DNA from: Deltaproteobacteria bacterium HGW-Deltaproteobacteria-12
GTDB taxonomy: Bacteria > Desulfobacterota > Syntrophia > Syntrophales > Smithellaceae
Direction: 5' to 3'
Assembly: GCA_002840565.1 (NCBI GenBank)
Contig: PHBK01000003.1
Span: 1 to 47,492, forward strand
DNA: 47,492 nucleotides
Below are positions 33,395 through 42,185 of the stretch, piece after piece (position 1 is the first letter of the stretch; the number at the start of each line of letters is the position of its first letter). The position numbers and the translations under genes were made by a program. Under the pieces are notes generated by a model. The model ran no database searches, had not been told where the DNA came from, and saw only the letters and a list, made by a program, of their open reading frames with translations.

Positions 33395-34327
33395 ATGGCA
33401 CTCCCGGAAAAATGCCCGTTATGCGGGACGGACAGAAGAAAGCAGAATGTAGTAACACCACACGTTTATGGTGATAAGGATCACAACCGGGCATTTTATC
33501 ATTGTCAGGAATGTGATGTCCGCTATCAGTATCCGGCGCTGTCGCCTGAAGAAGAAGGCCGATTTTACGCCGCCGAATTTGAAGGATTTATGGCCGGGCG
33601 CAGTGGCACTTCAGGAGGATGGCAGAGTGCGGAAAATCATATTCGTGCAAATGAGGCAACACGAATTCGCCGTATGCAATATCTGACACCCCACATATTC
33701 CGAGGGGCCAGTATTCTGGAAGTTGGTTGTTCTTCGGGATTCATGCTTTTTCCATTAAAAGACAGCGGCCATGAGTGCGTTGGTATCGAACCATCAGGCG
33801 TCTTTGGTGAGCATGTTAAAAAGCAAGGGATAGCTGTTTATTCCTCAATCGAAGATCTGGTGAAAAATGAACCAGCCAGACAATTTGACATTATACAGCA
33901 CTTCTTTGTGCTCGAGCATATAAATGCCCTGCAAGCTTTTCTTGAGTCGCAACTGGGTTTGCTGAAAGCAGGTGGCAAAATAATCATGGAAATCCCGAAT
34001 GCGGCCGATCCTTTATATTCAGTATATGAAATTCCCGCATTCGAGCGCTTCTATTGGTCTATCGCCCATCCCTGGTATTTCAGCGAGAGTTCGTTACGAT
34101 ATCTGTTAGACCGACTGGGGCAGCCTTATGAGATTTTACTTGATCAGCGCTACGATCTCTCCAACCATATTGTATGGGCGCGCGACGGCAAGCCGGGGGG
34201 CATGGGCCGTTTTACCGCACAGTTGGGAAGCGAAATAGAGGAGATCTATAAAAATACTTTGATCAAAAACAGGCGCTGTGACACATTAATTGCTATCATT
34301 ACTAAGAACGGAGGTATCAAGCAGTGA
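33395..34327 (+). CDS. Zinc-ribbon class I SAM methyltransferase, copy C
   Basis: A 310-residue protein opening with cysteine pairs (KCPLCGTDRRKQN and YHCQECDVRYQYP). The SAM motif SILEVGCSSGFMLFPLKDSG follows, then CVGIEPSGVFGE and IIQHFFVLEHINALQAFLES and LKAGGKIIMEIPNAAD. C-terminal WYFSESSLRYLLDRLG is shared with copies A and B. Shine-Dalgarno AGTGAG. It has an ATGA overlap with the epimerase gene, starting a string of five genes with overlaps or zero spacing up to 38620. Confidence 0.8.
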   Translation: MALPEKCPLCGTDRRKQNVVTPHVYGDKDHNRAFYHCQECDVRYQYPALSPEEEGRFYAAEFEGFMAGRSGTSGGWQSAENHIRANEATRIRRMQYLTPHIFRGASILEVGCSSGFMLFPLKDSGHECVGIEPSGVFGEHVKKQGIAVYSSIEDLVKNEPARQFDIIQHFFVLEHINALQAFLESQLGLLKAGGKIIMEIPNAADPLYSVYEIPAFERFYWSIAHPWYFSESSLRYLLDRLGQPYEILLDQRYDLSNHIVWARDGKPGGMGRFTAQLGSEIEEIYKNTLIKNRRCDTLIAIITKNGGIKQ

Positions 34328-35274
34328 AGAGGATATTGATTACAGGAGTTGCCGGATTTATAGGTTCTCATATTGCAAAACGATTTTTGGCCGAGGGATA
34401 TCAGGTAATCGGTGTTGACGATTTGTCGGGCGGGAAATTGGAAAATGTGCCCGCCGCGGTTGAATTCATCAAAGGAGATCTGTCTCTCGCAGAGACAATG
34501 GAGAGGCTTCCGGCGGGATGCGAAAAGATACTCCATCTGGCAGGTCAATCTTCCGGTGAAATCAGCTTTGATGATCCAATTGCCGACCTGCAAAAAAATA
34601 CAATATCAACGCTCAATCTTATTCGTTTCGGAATAAAAAATAAGATTGAGCGGATTGTTTACGCAAGCTCAATGTCGGTTTACGGTTCGGTTCCGGATGA
34701 GCCAATAAGTGAACGTAATGATCCACGCCCTCTTTCCTGTTATGGGGTAGGGAAACTAGCTTCCGAAGGTTATTTGAGGGTTTATAAGGACCAACTACCA
34801 TTCGTAGCCATGCGTATGTTTAACGTATATGGTCCCGGCCAGGACTTGAGCAATCTTCGTCAAGGGATGGCCAGCATTTATCTCGCGCAGGCGCTCAATA
34901 ATAAGCGCATCGAGGTTAAAGGCAGCACTAAACGTTTCAGGGACTTCATTTATATCGATGACGTTGTTGAAGCTTGGTGGCGGGCTGCATCTTATCCTTC
35001 CGCTCGCAATCAGGTTTTAAATATAGGGACAGGACTAAAAACTACAGTGGGTGAGTTGCTGGAAAAGATCTGTATAAATGTTCCCGGCTCCGAGTTTTTT
35101 GTTCAAGGGTCGACGCCTGGCGACCAAACAGGAATTTTTGCAGATGTCGGGCTATTGGAGAAGATTCTTGATATTAATAAGTGCACGAAATTAGATACAG
35201 GCCTGCCGCTTTTTGTAACCTGGGCGCGTGAAAATATGAAAAGTTTGAAAATTGGAGGGTCAACTGAATCATGA
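34324..35274 (+). CDS. NAD-dependent sugar-nucleotide epimerase/dehydratase
   Basis: A 316-residue extended SDR of the GalE/RmlB-like group: ILITGVAGFIGSHIAKRFLA, VIGVDDLSGGKLENVP, ILHLAGQSSGEISFDDP, YASSMSVYGSVPDEPISE and the catalytic SCYGVGKLASEGY, then MRMFNVYGPGQDLSNLRQGM and RFRDFIYIDDVVEAWW. The fold region LSGGKLENV resembles UDP-glucose/galactose 4-epimerases. It overlaps both neighbours by 4 nt, placing it in the same coupled set as the KdsB-like gene. Substrate unknown. Confidence 0.82.
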   Translation: MKRILITGVAGFIGSHIAKRFLAEGYQVIGVDDLSGGKLENVPAAVEFIKGDLSLAETMERLPAGCEKILHLAGQSSGEISFDDPIADLQKNTISTLNLIRFGIKNKIERIVYASSMSVYGSVPDEPISERNDPRPLSCYGVGKLASEGYLRVYKDQLPFVAMRMFNVYGPGQDLSNLRQGMASIYLAQALNNKRIEVKGSTKRFRDFIYIDDVVEAWWRAASYPSARNQVLNIGTGLKTTVGELLEKICINVPGSEFFVQGSTPGDQTGIFADVGLLEKILDINKCTKLDTGLPLFVTWARENMKSLKIGGSTES

Positions 35275-36014
35275 AAATTTTAGCCCTTATTCCAGCCCGC
35301 ATGGGTAGCGGCCGCTTTCCGGGGAAACCCATGGCCTCAATACTAGGCAAGCCGATGATCGGCCATGTCTACGAGCGCGTTACAAAGTCTCCACTGCTGA
35401 ATCTAACGGCAGTGGCAACATGTGATAGAGAAATATTCGACTACATCAAGTCTATTGGCGGTACGGCAGTGATGACCGGTGATCAGCATGAAAGAGCTTC
35501 AGATCGCTGTGCCGAAGCTCTGGTCAAACTCGAAGAAGCTAATCATACTCGCTACGACATTGTGGTGATGGTCCAAGGTGATGAGCCCATGACGCATCCG
35601 GATATGATTGACGAGGCCCTACAGCCATTATTGACAGATCCGGGAATTAATGTTGTCAACCTGCTGGGCCAGATCAAGGATGATAAGGAGTTTGAAGATC
35701 GCAACTGCATCAAAGTAGTGTGCGATCTCCAACTCAACGCGCTGTATTTTTCGCGCGAGCCGATTCCCACCCGCTGCAAAGTGGCCGACATTCCGATGGG
35801 CAAGCAGGTGTGCATTATTCCTTTCCGCCGCGATTTCCTGCTGGAATATACGCGCATGAAACCGACACCCCTGGAAGTGGCGGAATCAGTCGATATGATG
35901 CGGGTTCTGGAACACGGACTCAAAGTGCGGATGGCACCGACTCGCCATAACACGCAGGCTGTCGATACTATTGATGACCTCAAAAGAGTTGAGCGGCTGA
36001 TGCAGGACCTTTGA
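35271..36014 (+). CDS. KdsB-like CMP-ulosonate synthetase
   Basis: A 247-residue cytidylyltransferase: LALIPARMGSGRFPGKPMAS, GKPMIGHVYERVTKS, VVMVQGDEPMTHPDMIDEAL (VQGDEP at 101-106), YFSREPIPTR, and RHNTQAVDTIDDLKRVERLM. These are the Kdo cytidylyltransferase hallmarks, with changes outside the core (for example TPLEVAESVDMMRVLEHG where KdsB often has a PLEKIESLEQLR-like segment). No KdsA or KdsD is nearby, so it is more likely a paralogue that activates another 2-keto-3-deoxy acid. It overlaps the putative glycosyltransferase gene by 4 nt. Confidence 0.84.
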   Translation: MKILALIPARMGSGRFPGKPMASILGKPMIGHVYERVTKSPLLNLTAVATCDREIFDYIKSIGGTAVMTGDQHERASDRCAEALVKLEEANHTRYDIVVMVQGDEPMTHPDMIDEALQPLLTDPGINVVNLLGQIKDDKEFEDRNCIKVVCDLQLNALYFSREPIPTRCKVADIPMGKQVCIIPFRRDFLLEYTRMKPTPLEVAESVDMMRVLEHGLKVRMAPTRHNTQAVDTIDDLKRVERLMQDL

Positions 36015-37945
36015 TGTTCAAGGTTCCCTTGGAAAACTCGTCGGACAAGATGAAAAATCTGCTTATCTGGGATGCGGAAGGATCTCCTGAGTCAGGAGAC
36101 TGGATTGCGGTGCTATGGAGAGGCTTTGCAACTGATGACAGTCCCGATTTAATCTCGCTGCCTAAATTGGTAGAGGAGCAGGCCGATGTTCTCAGAGCCC
36201 GCTATCTTGCCTGGATCTATGAACTGGGTGATACTCGCGTCAATGGAAAGAGATTAGTGGATCATTTGGAGTTGCGGCCCGGTTTCAGTTATTGGTGGCT
36301 GACGTCGCTGGCACAGAAGTTCAACATTTCAGGAACATCGCAGATTGACAATGCCATCAAAGCCCTTGCTCTCGAACTTTTGGTTTCGGAGCGAAAGACA
36401 TTATCAATTGTGCTGGTTTCCGGCAATCCTCAACTTGCTTCCACTATAAAGAGTTTCTGCCGGAAAGCAAAATTACAGTTCCAATGGAAGTTTGTAAAAC
36501 CGAATGAAAAACCAAAGTCAATGGTCAGGTTGATGTATGATGCCCTGCCGGGACCGGCCCGGGCGATTATATCCTTATTTCTGTATATCTTTAAAAGTTT
36601 CCCGCTGATTTTTCATAAACAGGCAAAGACGGCTTTCAGCGGCGAGATCGCGTTCATCGACGTTCTGGTGCATCTGGATAAAAAGGCATTCACAACAGGA
36701 AATTTTATTTCTAACTACTGGACTGCTTTAGTCGATAAATTGTCGCGGTCGAATGTAAAAACAAATTGGCTGCATAATTATTCTCAACAGGATGAAATTC
36801 CCTCCCCGGTTAAAGCTCAGGAGTTAACACAGCGTTTCAACGGCTGTTCTTCCGGAATGCAGGCACATGCATTGATCGAGGGTAACCTTACCTTTTCCGT
36901 CTTCGTGAAGACACTGGTTGACTATTTTCGAATATGCCGGGCGAGCTTTCGCTTTTCAAACCTCCGCCGTCACTTCGTTCCCGCTGCTTCAACGCTCGAT
37001 TTCTGGCCATTATTTAAATCTGAATGGATTGCTTCTTTAAGAAGTCAGGAAGCAATGATTAATTGTTTGCGCATTTCTCTGTATGAGAAAACATTCAGCG
37101 GCCTTCCTTATCAGCGGCTGGGAGTATATATACAGGAAAACCAGCCCTGGGAAATGGCGCTGCTTCATACCTGGAAAGCCGCCGGTCAGGGGAAGATAAT
37201 TGGAGTACCTCATACCACTGTACGCTATTGGGATCTGCGTTATTTTTATGATCCCAGAACTTATACGGCCGCCAGTGATAATATCCTGCCTAAACCTGAC
37301 CTGGTCGCAGTCAATGGCAAAGCAGCTAAAAATGCCTATCTTAATGGGGGATATCCGGAGGCTGAACTCATTGAAGTCGAAGCTCTGCGCTTTCTGCACC
37401 TTGTAAAAAGTTACCGGGAAGATGCCGTCATAAAATCACGGGGAAATACATTAAATGTTCTTGTATGCGGAGATTTTCTGGCGACTACCAATCAGAAGAT
37501 ATTGTCCTGGTTGTCATTTGCCGCGAAATATTTACCGCCGGAAACCTCTTATGTTCTTAAACCACATCCGGCTTATCCGGTTGATTTAAGCGACTACCGT
37601 GATTTCCCGCTGGCCGTGACCAATGCCCCTCTGTCCGAATTACTTGCGGACTGCGATGTGGTCTTCACCAGCAACATAACATCCGCGGCGGTTGATGCTT
37701 ACTGTGCCGGCGTTCCGGTAGTGCAAATGCTGGACGGAAGTGCCTTCAATCTGAGCCCCCTGCGCGGGGAGAGAGGAGTTGTTTATGTTGCTGATCCAAT
37801 GGCATTGGCCGATGCATTGCTTAATGCCCGAAAGTGCAATAGCATGGCGGCGGAACAATACTTCTATCTGGACGAGGAGTTGCCGCGCTGGAAACAGTTA
37901 CTGGGTTTAGGCATGAACAGCGCTCAGTCTTCTGCGGCGATATGA
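36011..37945 (+). CDS. TIGR04326-like surface carbohydrate biosynthesis protein (probable glycosyltransferase)
   Basis: A 644-residue protein. The segment QENQPWEMALLHTWKAAGQG then IIGVPHTTVRYWDLRYF (about 375-410) and the C-terminal GT-B-like half with SYVLKPHPAYP (about 515-522), DCDVVFTSNITSAAVDAYCA and GVPVVQMLDGSAFNLSPL (about 545-585) fit a family seen in Leptospira and other surface-carbohydrate loci. The K-P-H-P and S-N-x-T-S-A elements resemble the donor site of CMP-ulosonate transferases (for example Kdo or sialyl). It is coupled to the KdsB-like gene by a 4-nt overlap, so transfer of that CMP-sugar is the simplest reading. Confidence 0.65.
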   Translation: MMFKVPLENSSDKMKNLLIWDAEGSPESGDWIAVLWRGFATDDSPDLISLPKLVEEQADVLRARYLAWIYELGDTRVNGKRLVDHLELRPGFSYWWLTSLAQKFNISGTSQIDNAIKALALELLVSERKTLSIVLVSGNPQLASTIKSFCRKAKLQFQWKFVKPNEKPKSMVRLMYDALPGPARAIISLFLYIFKSFPLIFHKQAKTAFSGEIAFIDVLVHLDKKAFTTGNFISNYWTALVDKLSRSNVKTNWLHNYSQQDEIPSPVKAQELTQRFNGCSSGMQAHALIEGNLTFSVFVKTLVDYFRICRASFRFSNLRRHFVPAASTLDFWPLFKSEWIASLRSQEAMINCLRISLYEKTFSGLPYQRLGVYIQENQPWEMALLHTWKAAGQGKIIGVPHTTVRYWDLRYFYDPRTYTAASDNILPKPDLVAVNGKAAKNAYLNGGYPEAELIEVEALRFLHLVKSYREDAVIKSRGNTLNVLVCGDFLATTNQKILSWLSFAAKYLPPETSYVLKPHPAYPVDLSDYRDFPLAVTNAPLSELLADCDVVFTSNITSAAVDAYCAGVPVVQMLDGSAFNLSPLRGERGVVYVADPMALADALLNARKCNSMAAEQYFYLDEELPRWKQLLGLGMNSAQSSAAI

Positions 37946-38620
37946 ATGAGCCTGCAAAACGAATTCCTCTTTTATCCTCACTCCGAGCAACTTGCTTCCG
38001 CGCTGGCGGATGAGCTGGCGCGGCTTATTCTTATGGTGGTGGATGCGCGCGCTGTTTGCCATATGGTATTTCCCGGCGGCCGTTCTCCATATATGGTCTT
38101 AGAGAAGCTGCGGGGGATTGATCTGCCCTGGAAATCACTGCATCTGTATCCCAGCGACGAGCGCTGCGTTCCCCCGGGGGATGCAGCACGTAATGATCGG
38201 CTGATTGATGAGCTGCTCCTTGGCCAGGTATCACTGCCGGCGGAAAACCTTCACCGCATTCCCGCTGAGTTAGGTCCGGAGGAAGGGGCTTTCCGCTACA
38301 GCCAGCTGCTCAAAAAGACAGCGCGGTTTGATATTGCGCTGCTCGGTATGGGACCGGATGGCCATATTGCCAGTCTGTTTCCTAATCATCCGGCTATATA
38401 TGACAGCAGGGAAGCAGTGCCTGTTCTTAACGCCCCCAAACCGCCCTCGTCCAGAATCAGCATAGGTTTGCAGCGTTTAAAGCAGTCACTTAATCGACTG
38501 GTTGTCGTAATTGGCGACGATAAACTCCCGCTTTTAAATTCCTGGGGGTCTCTCCGTGGAACTCCTGTAGCGCTGATTGAACCAAACGTTTTTTATATAC
38601 ACAAAGCAAGCAGTAAATAG
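37946..38620 (+). CDS. pgl: 6-phosphogluconolactonase-like protein
   Basis: A 224-residue Pgl/DevB family protein: HMVFPGGRSPYMVLEKL (FPGGRSP at 42-48), HLYPSDERCVPPGDAARN (SDERCVP at 70-76) and LLGMGPDGHIASLFPNHP (GMGPDGH at 134-140). The catalytic-type His and Asp of the family are kept. The gene starts with no gap after the glycosyltransferase stop. It is odd in a glycan locus because pgl normally sits with zwf and gnd. It could hydrolyse a lactone of an acidic sugar phosphate made by this pathway, or be the cell's housekeeping enzyme in an unusual position. Confidence 0.82.
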   Translation: MSLQNEFLFYPHSEQLASALADELARLILMVVDARAVCHMVFPGGRSPYMVLEKLRGIDLPWKSLHLYPSDERCVPPGDAARNDRLIDELLLGQVSLPAENLHRIPAELGPEEGAFRYSQLLKKTARFDIALLGMGPDGHIASLFPNHPAIYDSREAVPVLNAPKPPSSRISIGLQRLKQSLNRLVVVIGDDKLPLLNSWGSLRGTPVALIEPNVFYIHKASSK

Positions 38621-38668
38621 ATTTATGCCGCAGGTATATCGGGTGGCTCATTTAAAACAATTAATTTA

Positions 38669-39565
38669 TTGTCAGGTGAGAATTTGCTGATATCAGAGAC
38701 ACCAATTCAACAAGCCTACCCGATGACTGTAGTCATGGCGACACTCGGCGGAGCATCACTTGCCGGGACAATCGAGCAGCTCAATAGCGGTTCTGTTGTG
38801 CCGGCGGAAATACTGGTTTGCATCCCGGAACAGGAAGCACCTCGCACAGCTCATTTGCTGTTTCCCAATGTTAAAGTGATAGTAACTGATTGCAGGGGAC
38901 AAGTCGCGCAAAGGGCCGTCGGGTTTCAAAATGCGTCACACGATATTGTCATGCAACTGGACGATGATATTATGGTCGATAAGAACTGTCTGGAATATTT
39001 GCTGCAGACATTGATAAAATATGGCCCGCATGTGGCTGTTGCCCCGGTGTTGATTGAAAGTGCGTCGGGAAAAACAGCTAAAATGAACCCCAAAATACTC
39101 AGATTATATTATTTCTTGATGAACGGCAGCGCGGGCTACAAAATGGGTGCCGTCAGCAGGGCAGGCGCGGAATTTGGTTATGACGCATATGTGATGGGGC
39201 AAGGGGAACATGATGTTGAGTGGGTGCCCGGAGGCTGTCTAATTCACTTTCGGAAAAATCTGATCAAAGATAATTATTTCCCTTTTAAGGGGAAAGCTTA
39301 TTGTGAAGACTTGTTGCACTCATATTACCTGAAAAAGAACGGCGTAAGACTTAAGATTAATATGAATGCCCGTTGTTTCCTGGAGGATACACCGGCTGCC
39401 GGTTATGGATATAAAGAATTTATCAATATCATCAAGGCAGATTATCGGGCACGAAAATATTATGTTCGGTTGAGTTCAAAAAGCTACTCGAGAATGCATT
39501 TATATTACATGGCTTTGATTTTGAATTATCTGATAAAAAAACTGCTTACAAAGAATTGCCGATAA
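38669..39565 (+). CDS. GT2-family glycosyltransferase
   Basis: About 298 residues. The GT-A fold opens with PMTVVMATLGGASLAGTIEQ, contains MQLDDDIMVDKNCLEYLL with the metal-binding DDD, and VEWVPGGCLIHFRKNLIKD with the acceptor-side region followed by AYCEDLLHSYYLKKNGV (the ED base motif). The start is uncertain: the frame opens at TTG 38669, and the first ATG in frame (38723) begins right at the conserved MTVVMATLGG, so 38723 is possible. Sugar specificity is unknown. It is one of only two classical glycosyltransferases in the window. Confidence 0.8.
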   Translation: MSGENLLISETPIQQAYPMTVVMATLGGASLAGTIEQLNSGSVVPAEILVCIPEQEAPRTAHLLFPNVKVIVTDCRGQVAQRAVGFQNASHDIVMQLDDDIMVDKNCLEYLLQTLIKYGPHVAVAPVLIESASGKTAKMNPKILRLYYFLMNGSAGYKMGAVSRAGAEFGYDAYVMGQGEHDVEWVPGGCLIHFRKNLIKDNYFPFKGKAYCEDLLHSYYLKKNGVRLKINMNARCFLEDTPAAGYGYKEFINIIKADYRARKYYVRLSSKSYSRMHLYYMALILNYLIKKLLTKNCR

Positions 39566-39575
39566 ACCGATTACT

Positions 39576-41012
39576 ATGGCGGATGCTCACGGCAAAGGTA
39601 TTTACGGAGTTCTGCAAAGCTTCAGCTTGCCCGGTTACCGACGGATGAAGAATATTCCGCTGCTCAGCAGGGTGTATGTTTGGTCGGTGGTTTTTGAACC
39701 GTTGCTTTTTTTTAACATATGGGATGAGTGGACAACTGGTATCGGCGGCAATATTAGCAGGCTTCTTCAGGCCATGGTCATAATTGCCCTGATATTTAAA
39801 TACTCTATGAAACCATCCCAAGGTTTTCGGATAATTAATTTTGCGAATCCGATATACAGGAACTACGGCATTTATCTTGTCATTGCCATATTTGCCGGAT
39901 TGCTCAGCGCTTTATTCGGCGGTTATAACATGGAGATGACATTTTCTTCTTCCAGGCAGTCATTATTTGCCAACCTGCTCAACTCGCCTGCTGTTCGCCC
40001 GCAGTTTGAATATTTCATCGCCATCTATTACTTTATTTATTTTGTCGTTTTGCCCCGTTACGTACTTAAAACTGAAGATGCCCTTCATTATTTTTTTTTA
40101 ATTTTTAAAACAATGTTCATCCTGTCCCTGGTTATCGGTCTGTTTAGTCTTCCTTTAGATTATTTTGGTATCCGGCTAGTGCCCTGCCACATATCTAACT
40201 GGTCTCACTGGGCTGGTGCCCGATTCCACGGACTTGCTGGTGAACCGCGGCACGCGTTTATTTATCTGTTTTTAGGGCTGGCTGTATTCAAGCTTGAATC
40301 CTATATAAAGAATCAGCCGCTGAGTAAAATATGGATTGTCACAATTATCGCCGCCGCAATATTTACTCAAAGCGCCTCCGGGCTCATCGGCATTGCCGTA
40401 TTTCTGGTACTGCTAAGTCTGGATAGGTTTACTTATCCGATGCACAGAGGGCGGGTATTTTTAGGGTTGTCATTACTAATACTAACACCATTGTTCATAT
40501 ACGGTTTGATAAATAGCAGTTCGCACCTTTCCTATTATCTAACCAGTACATCCGGTTTATGGGATATACTGGAATCAGGGGGCGAGTTGCCATACTTCAT
40601 GATGGTCCAGAGTCCGGACATATATCCACTTTATGATCTCATCGTGAAAGCCAGGGAACTGGATATTCTGCCCATTATTATCGGTTCAGGTTTAGGATCT
40701 GCATCAGTGATTAATAACCATTACACGCACTTGGCGTCAGGACAGATGATTAATCCTAATTCGCAGCTTGTGCGCTCCCTTTTCGAAAGTGGCATCATTG
40801 GTTCATTATTTTTCATTTTAAGTTTCATCAGTCCCGTTAAGCAGCTAACCAGTCATGTTGCGATAAAAGACAGGTTTATGTTTATTATGTTAACCTGGCT
40901 CCTGATTGGTTGCTTTATGGGTATTAGAAGCGCGGCTCCATTTATTTACCTGGGCATATTTCTCGCTGTTTTTGCCCCTTGCTGTAAAGCAAATAAGGGA
41001 ACCGCACCATGA
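39576..41012 (+). CDS. Wzy/O-antigen-ligase-like membrane protein
   Basis: A 478-residue polytopic membrane protein with about 10-12 helices and a large periplasmic loop around residues 310-395 (SSHLSYYLTSTSGLWDILES onward to LGSASVINNHYTHLASGQM). Short conserved-looking pieces, RFHGLAGEPRHAFIYLFLGL and TQSASGLIGIAVFLVLLSLD, are like the G-x-x-x-E/R-x-x-x and S-x-x-G motifs of the Wzy/WaaL family. It is the best candidate for the polymerase that works with Wzx and Wzz. Ligase versus polymerase cannot be decided from sequence. It overlaps the GT4 gene by 4 nt. Confidence 0.72.
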   Translation: MADAHGKGIYGVLQSFSLPGYRRMKNIPLLSRVYVWSVVFEPLLFFNIWDEWTTGIGGNISRLLQAMVIIALIFKYSMKPSQGFRIINFANPIYRNYGIYLVIAIFAGLLSALFGGYNMEMTFSSSRQSLFANLLNSPAVRPQFEYFIAIYYFIYFVVLPRYVLKTEDALHYFFLIFKTMFILSLVIGLFSLPLDYFGIRLVPCHISNWSHWAGARFHGLAGEPRHAFIYLFLGLAVFKLESYIKNQPLSKIWIVTIIAAAIFTQSASGLIGIAVFLVLLSLDRFTYPMHRGRVFLGLSLLILTPLFIYGLINSSSHLSYYLTSTSGLWDILESGGELPYFMMVQSPDIYPLYDLIVKARELDILPIIIGSGLGSASVINNHYTHLASGQMINPNSQLVRSLFESGIIGSLFFILSFISPVKQLTSHVAIKDRFMFIMLTWLLIGCFMGIRSAAPFIYLGIFLAVFAPCCKANKGTAP

Positions 41013-42181
41013 GCCCCGGCGATAAAACGGTTATTCTTACCTTTATCGGCAATTACCTGCCCGGGTATAAAGCCGGCGGTATTTTACGCGTCATTGTTAA
41101 CACGGTCGATCATTTATGCGGGGAATTTGATTTCAGGGTCGTAACGAGGGATCGGGATTTAGGAGATGATAAACCTTATCCGAACATAAAGATTAATCAA
41201 TGGCAACGGGTTGGCAATGCTGAGGTTTATTATCTGCCGCCGCAGTCATGCACAATAAAAGGCATAATGAATTTAATCATTAATACCCCTCATCAGGTAT
41301 TGTACTTAAATAGCTTTTTTGATTCCTTTACGATAAAGGCCCTCTTGAACAGAAAACTGCGAGATTTAAATTCCAGGCTGGTGATTGTTGCACCATGGGG
41401 TGAGTTTGGCTGGGCTTCATTAAAGCAAAAATACTTTAAAAAATTTGTCTTCATTCAGGCAGCAAGGCTTTTCGGTCTGTACGATAATGTTATCTGGCGC
41501 GCATCCAGTGAGTTTGAGATGGCCGATATAATTAAGGTGATGAAAATAAAACCTGATGCAATTCATATCACGGGCGATTTGCCTATTAAAAATATTCCGG
41601 ATAAATTTGATGCCGAAAATATTCAGCCGTCCCCTAATAATTCCGGATTAAGAATAGTATTTTTATCTCGGATTTCACGCGAGAAAAATCTGGATTATGC
41701 CTTGAAAGTATTACAAAAAGTTCAAAGCAACGTATATTTTGATATATATGGCCCTGCAGAAAACGAGACTTATTGGAAAGAATGCCAGTCTTTAATGAGG
41801 CAGCTGCCCGCTAACGTGACGGTGAATTATTTAGGTCGGGTCAACGCAAATAAGGTGGTACATATATTCAGTTGTTATGATCTGTTTTTCTTCCCCACAG
41901 GCGGCGAGGCTTATGGCCATGTAATTGCAGAGTGCCTGACTTCAGGGACACCGGTGCTCATCAGTACGGAAACACCATGGCGCAATCTGCAGGATGATAA
42001 TCTGGGGTGGGATGTGGATTTAGAGCAAATGGATTCTTTTGTTGAAATAATTGAAAACATGGCCCTATTGAGCGATGAAGAGAGGTTCAAAAAGCGGGCG
42101 GCAATAAAAGCTAAGATTATGAATCGCTTATTAGATCCTGCTATACTGGAGACAAACCGCCAGCTGTTTGGAAAGCACTGA
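41009..42181 (+). CDS. GT4-family glycosyltransferase
   Basis: A 390-residue GT-B enzyme. The N terminus has IGNYLPGYKAGGILRVIVNT (the acceptor-side Gly loop), and the C-terminal half has RIVFLSRISREKNLDYALK and LFFFPTGGEAYGHVIAECLT followed by SGTPVLIS, the retaining-GT4 E-x7-E region. It uses an NDP-sugar in the cytoplasm. ATGA overlap with the Wzy-like gene and a 4-nt gap to the SDR indicate one operon. Donor sugar unknown. Confidence 0.85.
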   Translation: MSPGDKTVILTFIGNYLPGYKAGGILRVIVNTVDHLCGEFDFRVVTRDRDLGDDKPYPNIKINQWQRVGNAEVYYLPPQSCTIKGIMNLIINTPHQVLYLNSFFDSFTIKALLNRKLRDLNSRLVIVAPWGEFGWASLKQKYFKKFVFIQAARLFGLYDNVIWRASSEFEMADIIKVMKIKPDAIHITGDLPIKNIPDKFDAENIQPSPNNSGLRIVFLSRISREKNLDYALKVLQKVQSNVYFDIYGPAENETYWKECQSLMRQLPANVTVNYLGRVNANKVVHIFSCYDLFFFPTGGEAYGHVIAECLTSGTPVLISTETPWRNLQDDNLGWDVDLEQMDSFVEIIENMALLSDEERFKKRAAIKAKIMNRLLDPAILETNRQLFGKH

Positions 42182-42185
42182 TACA

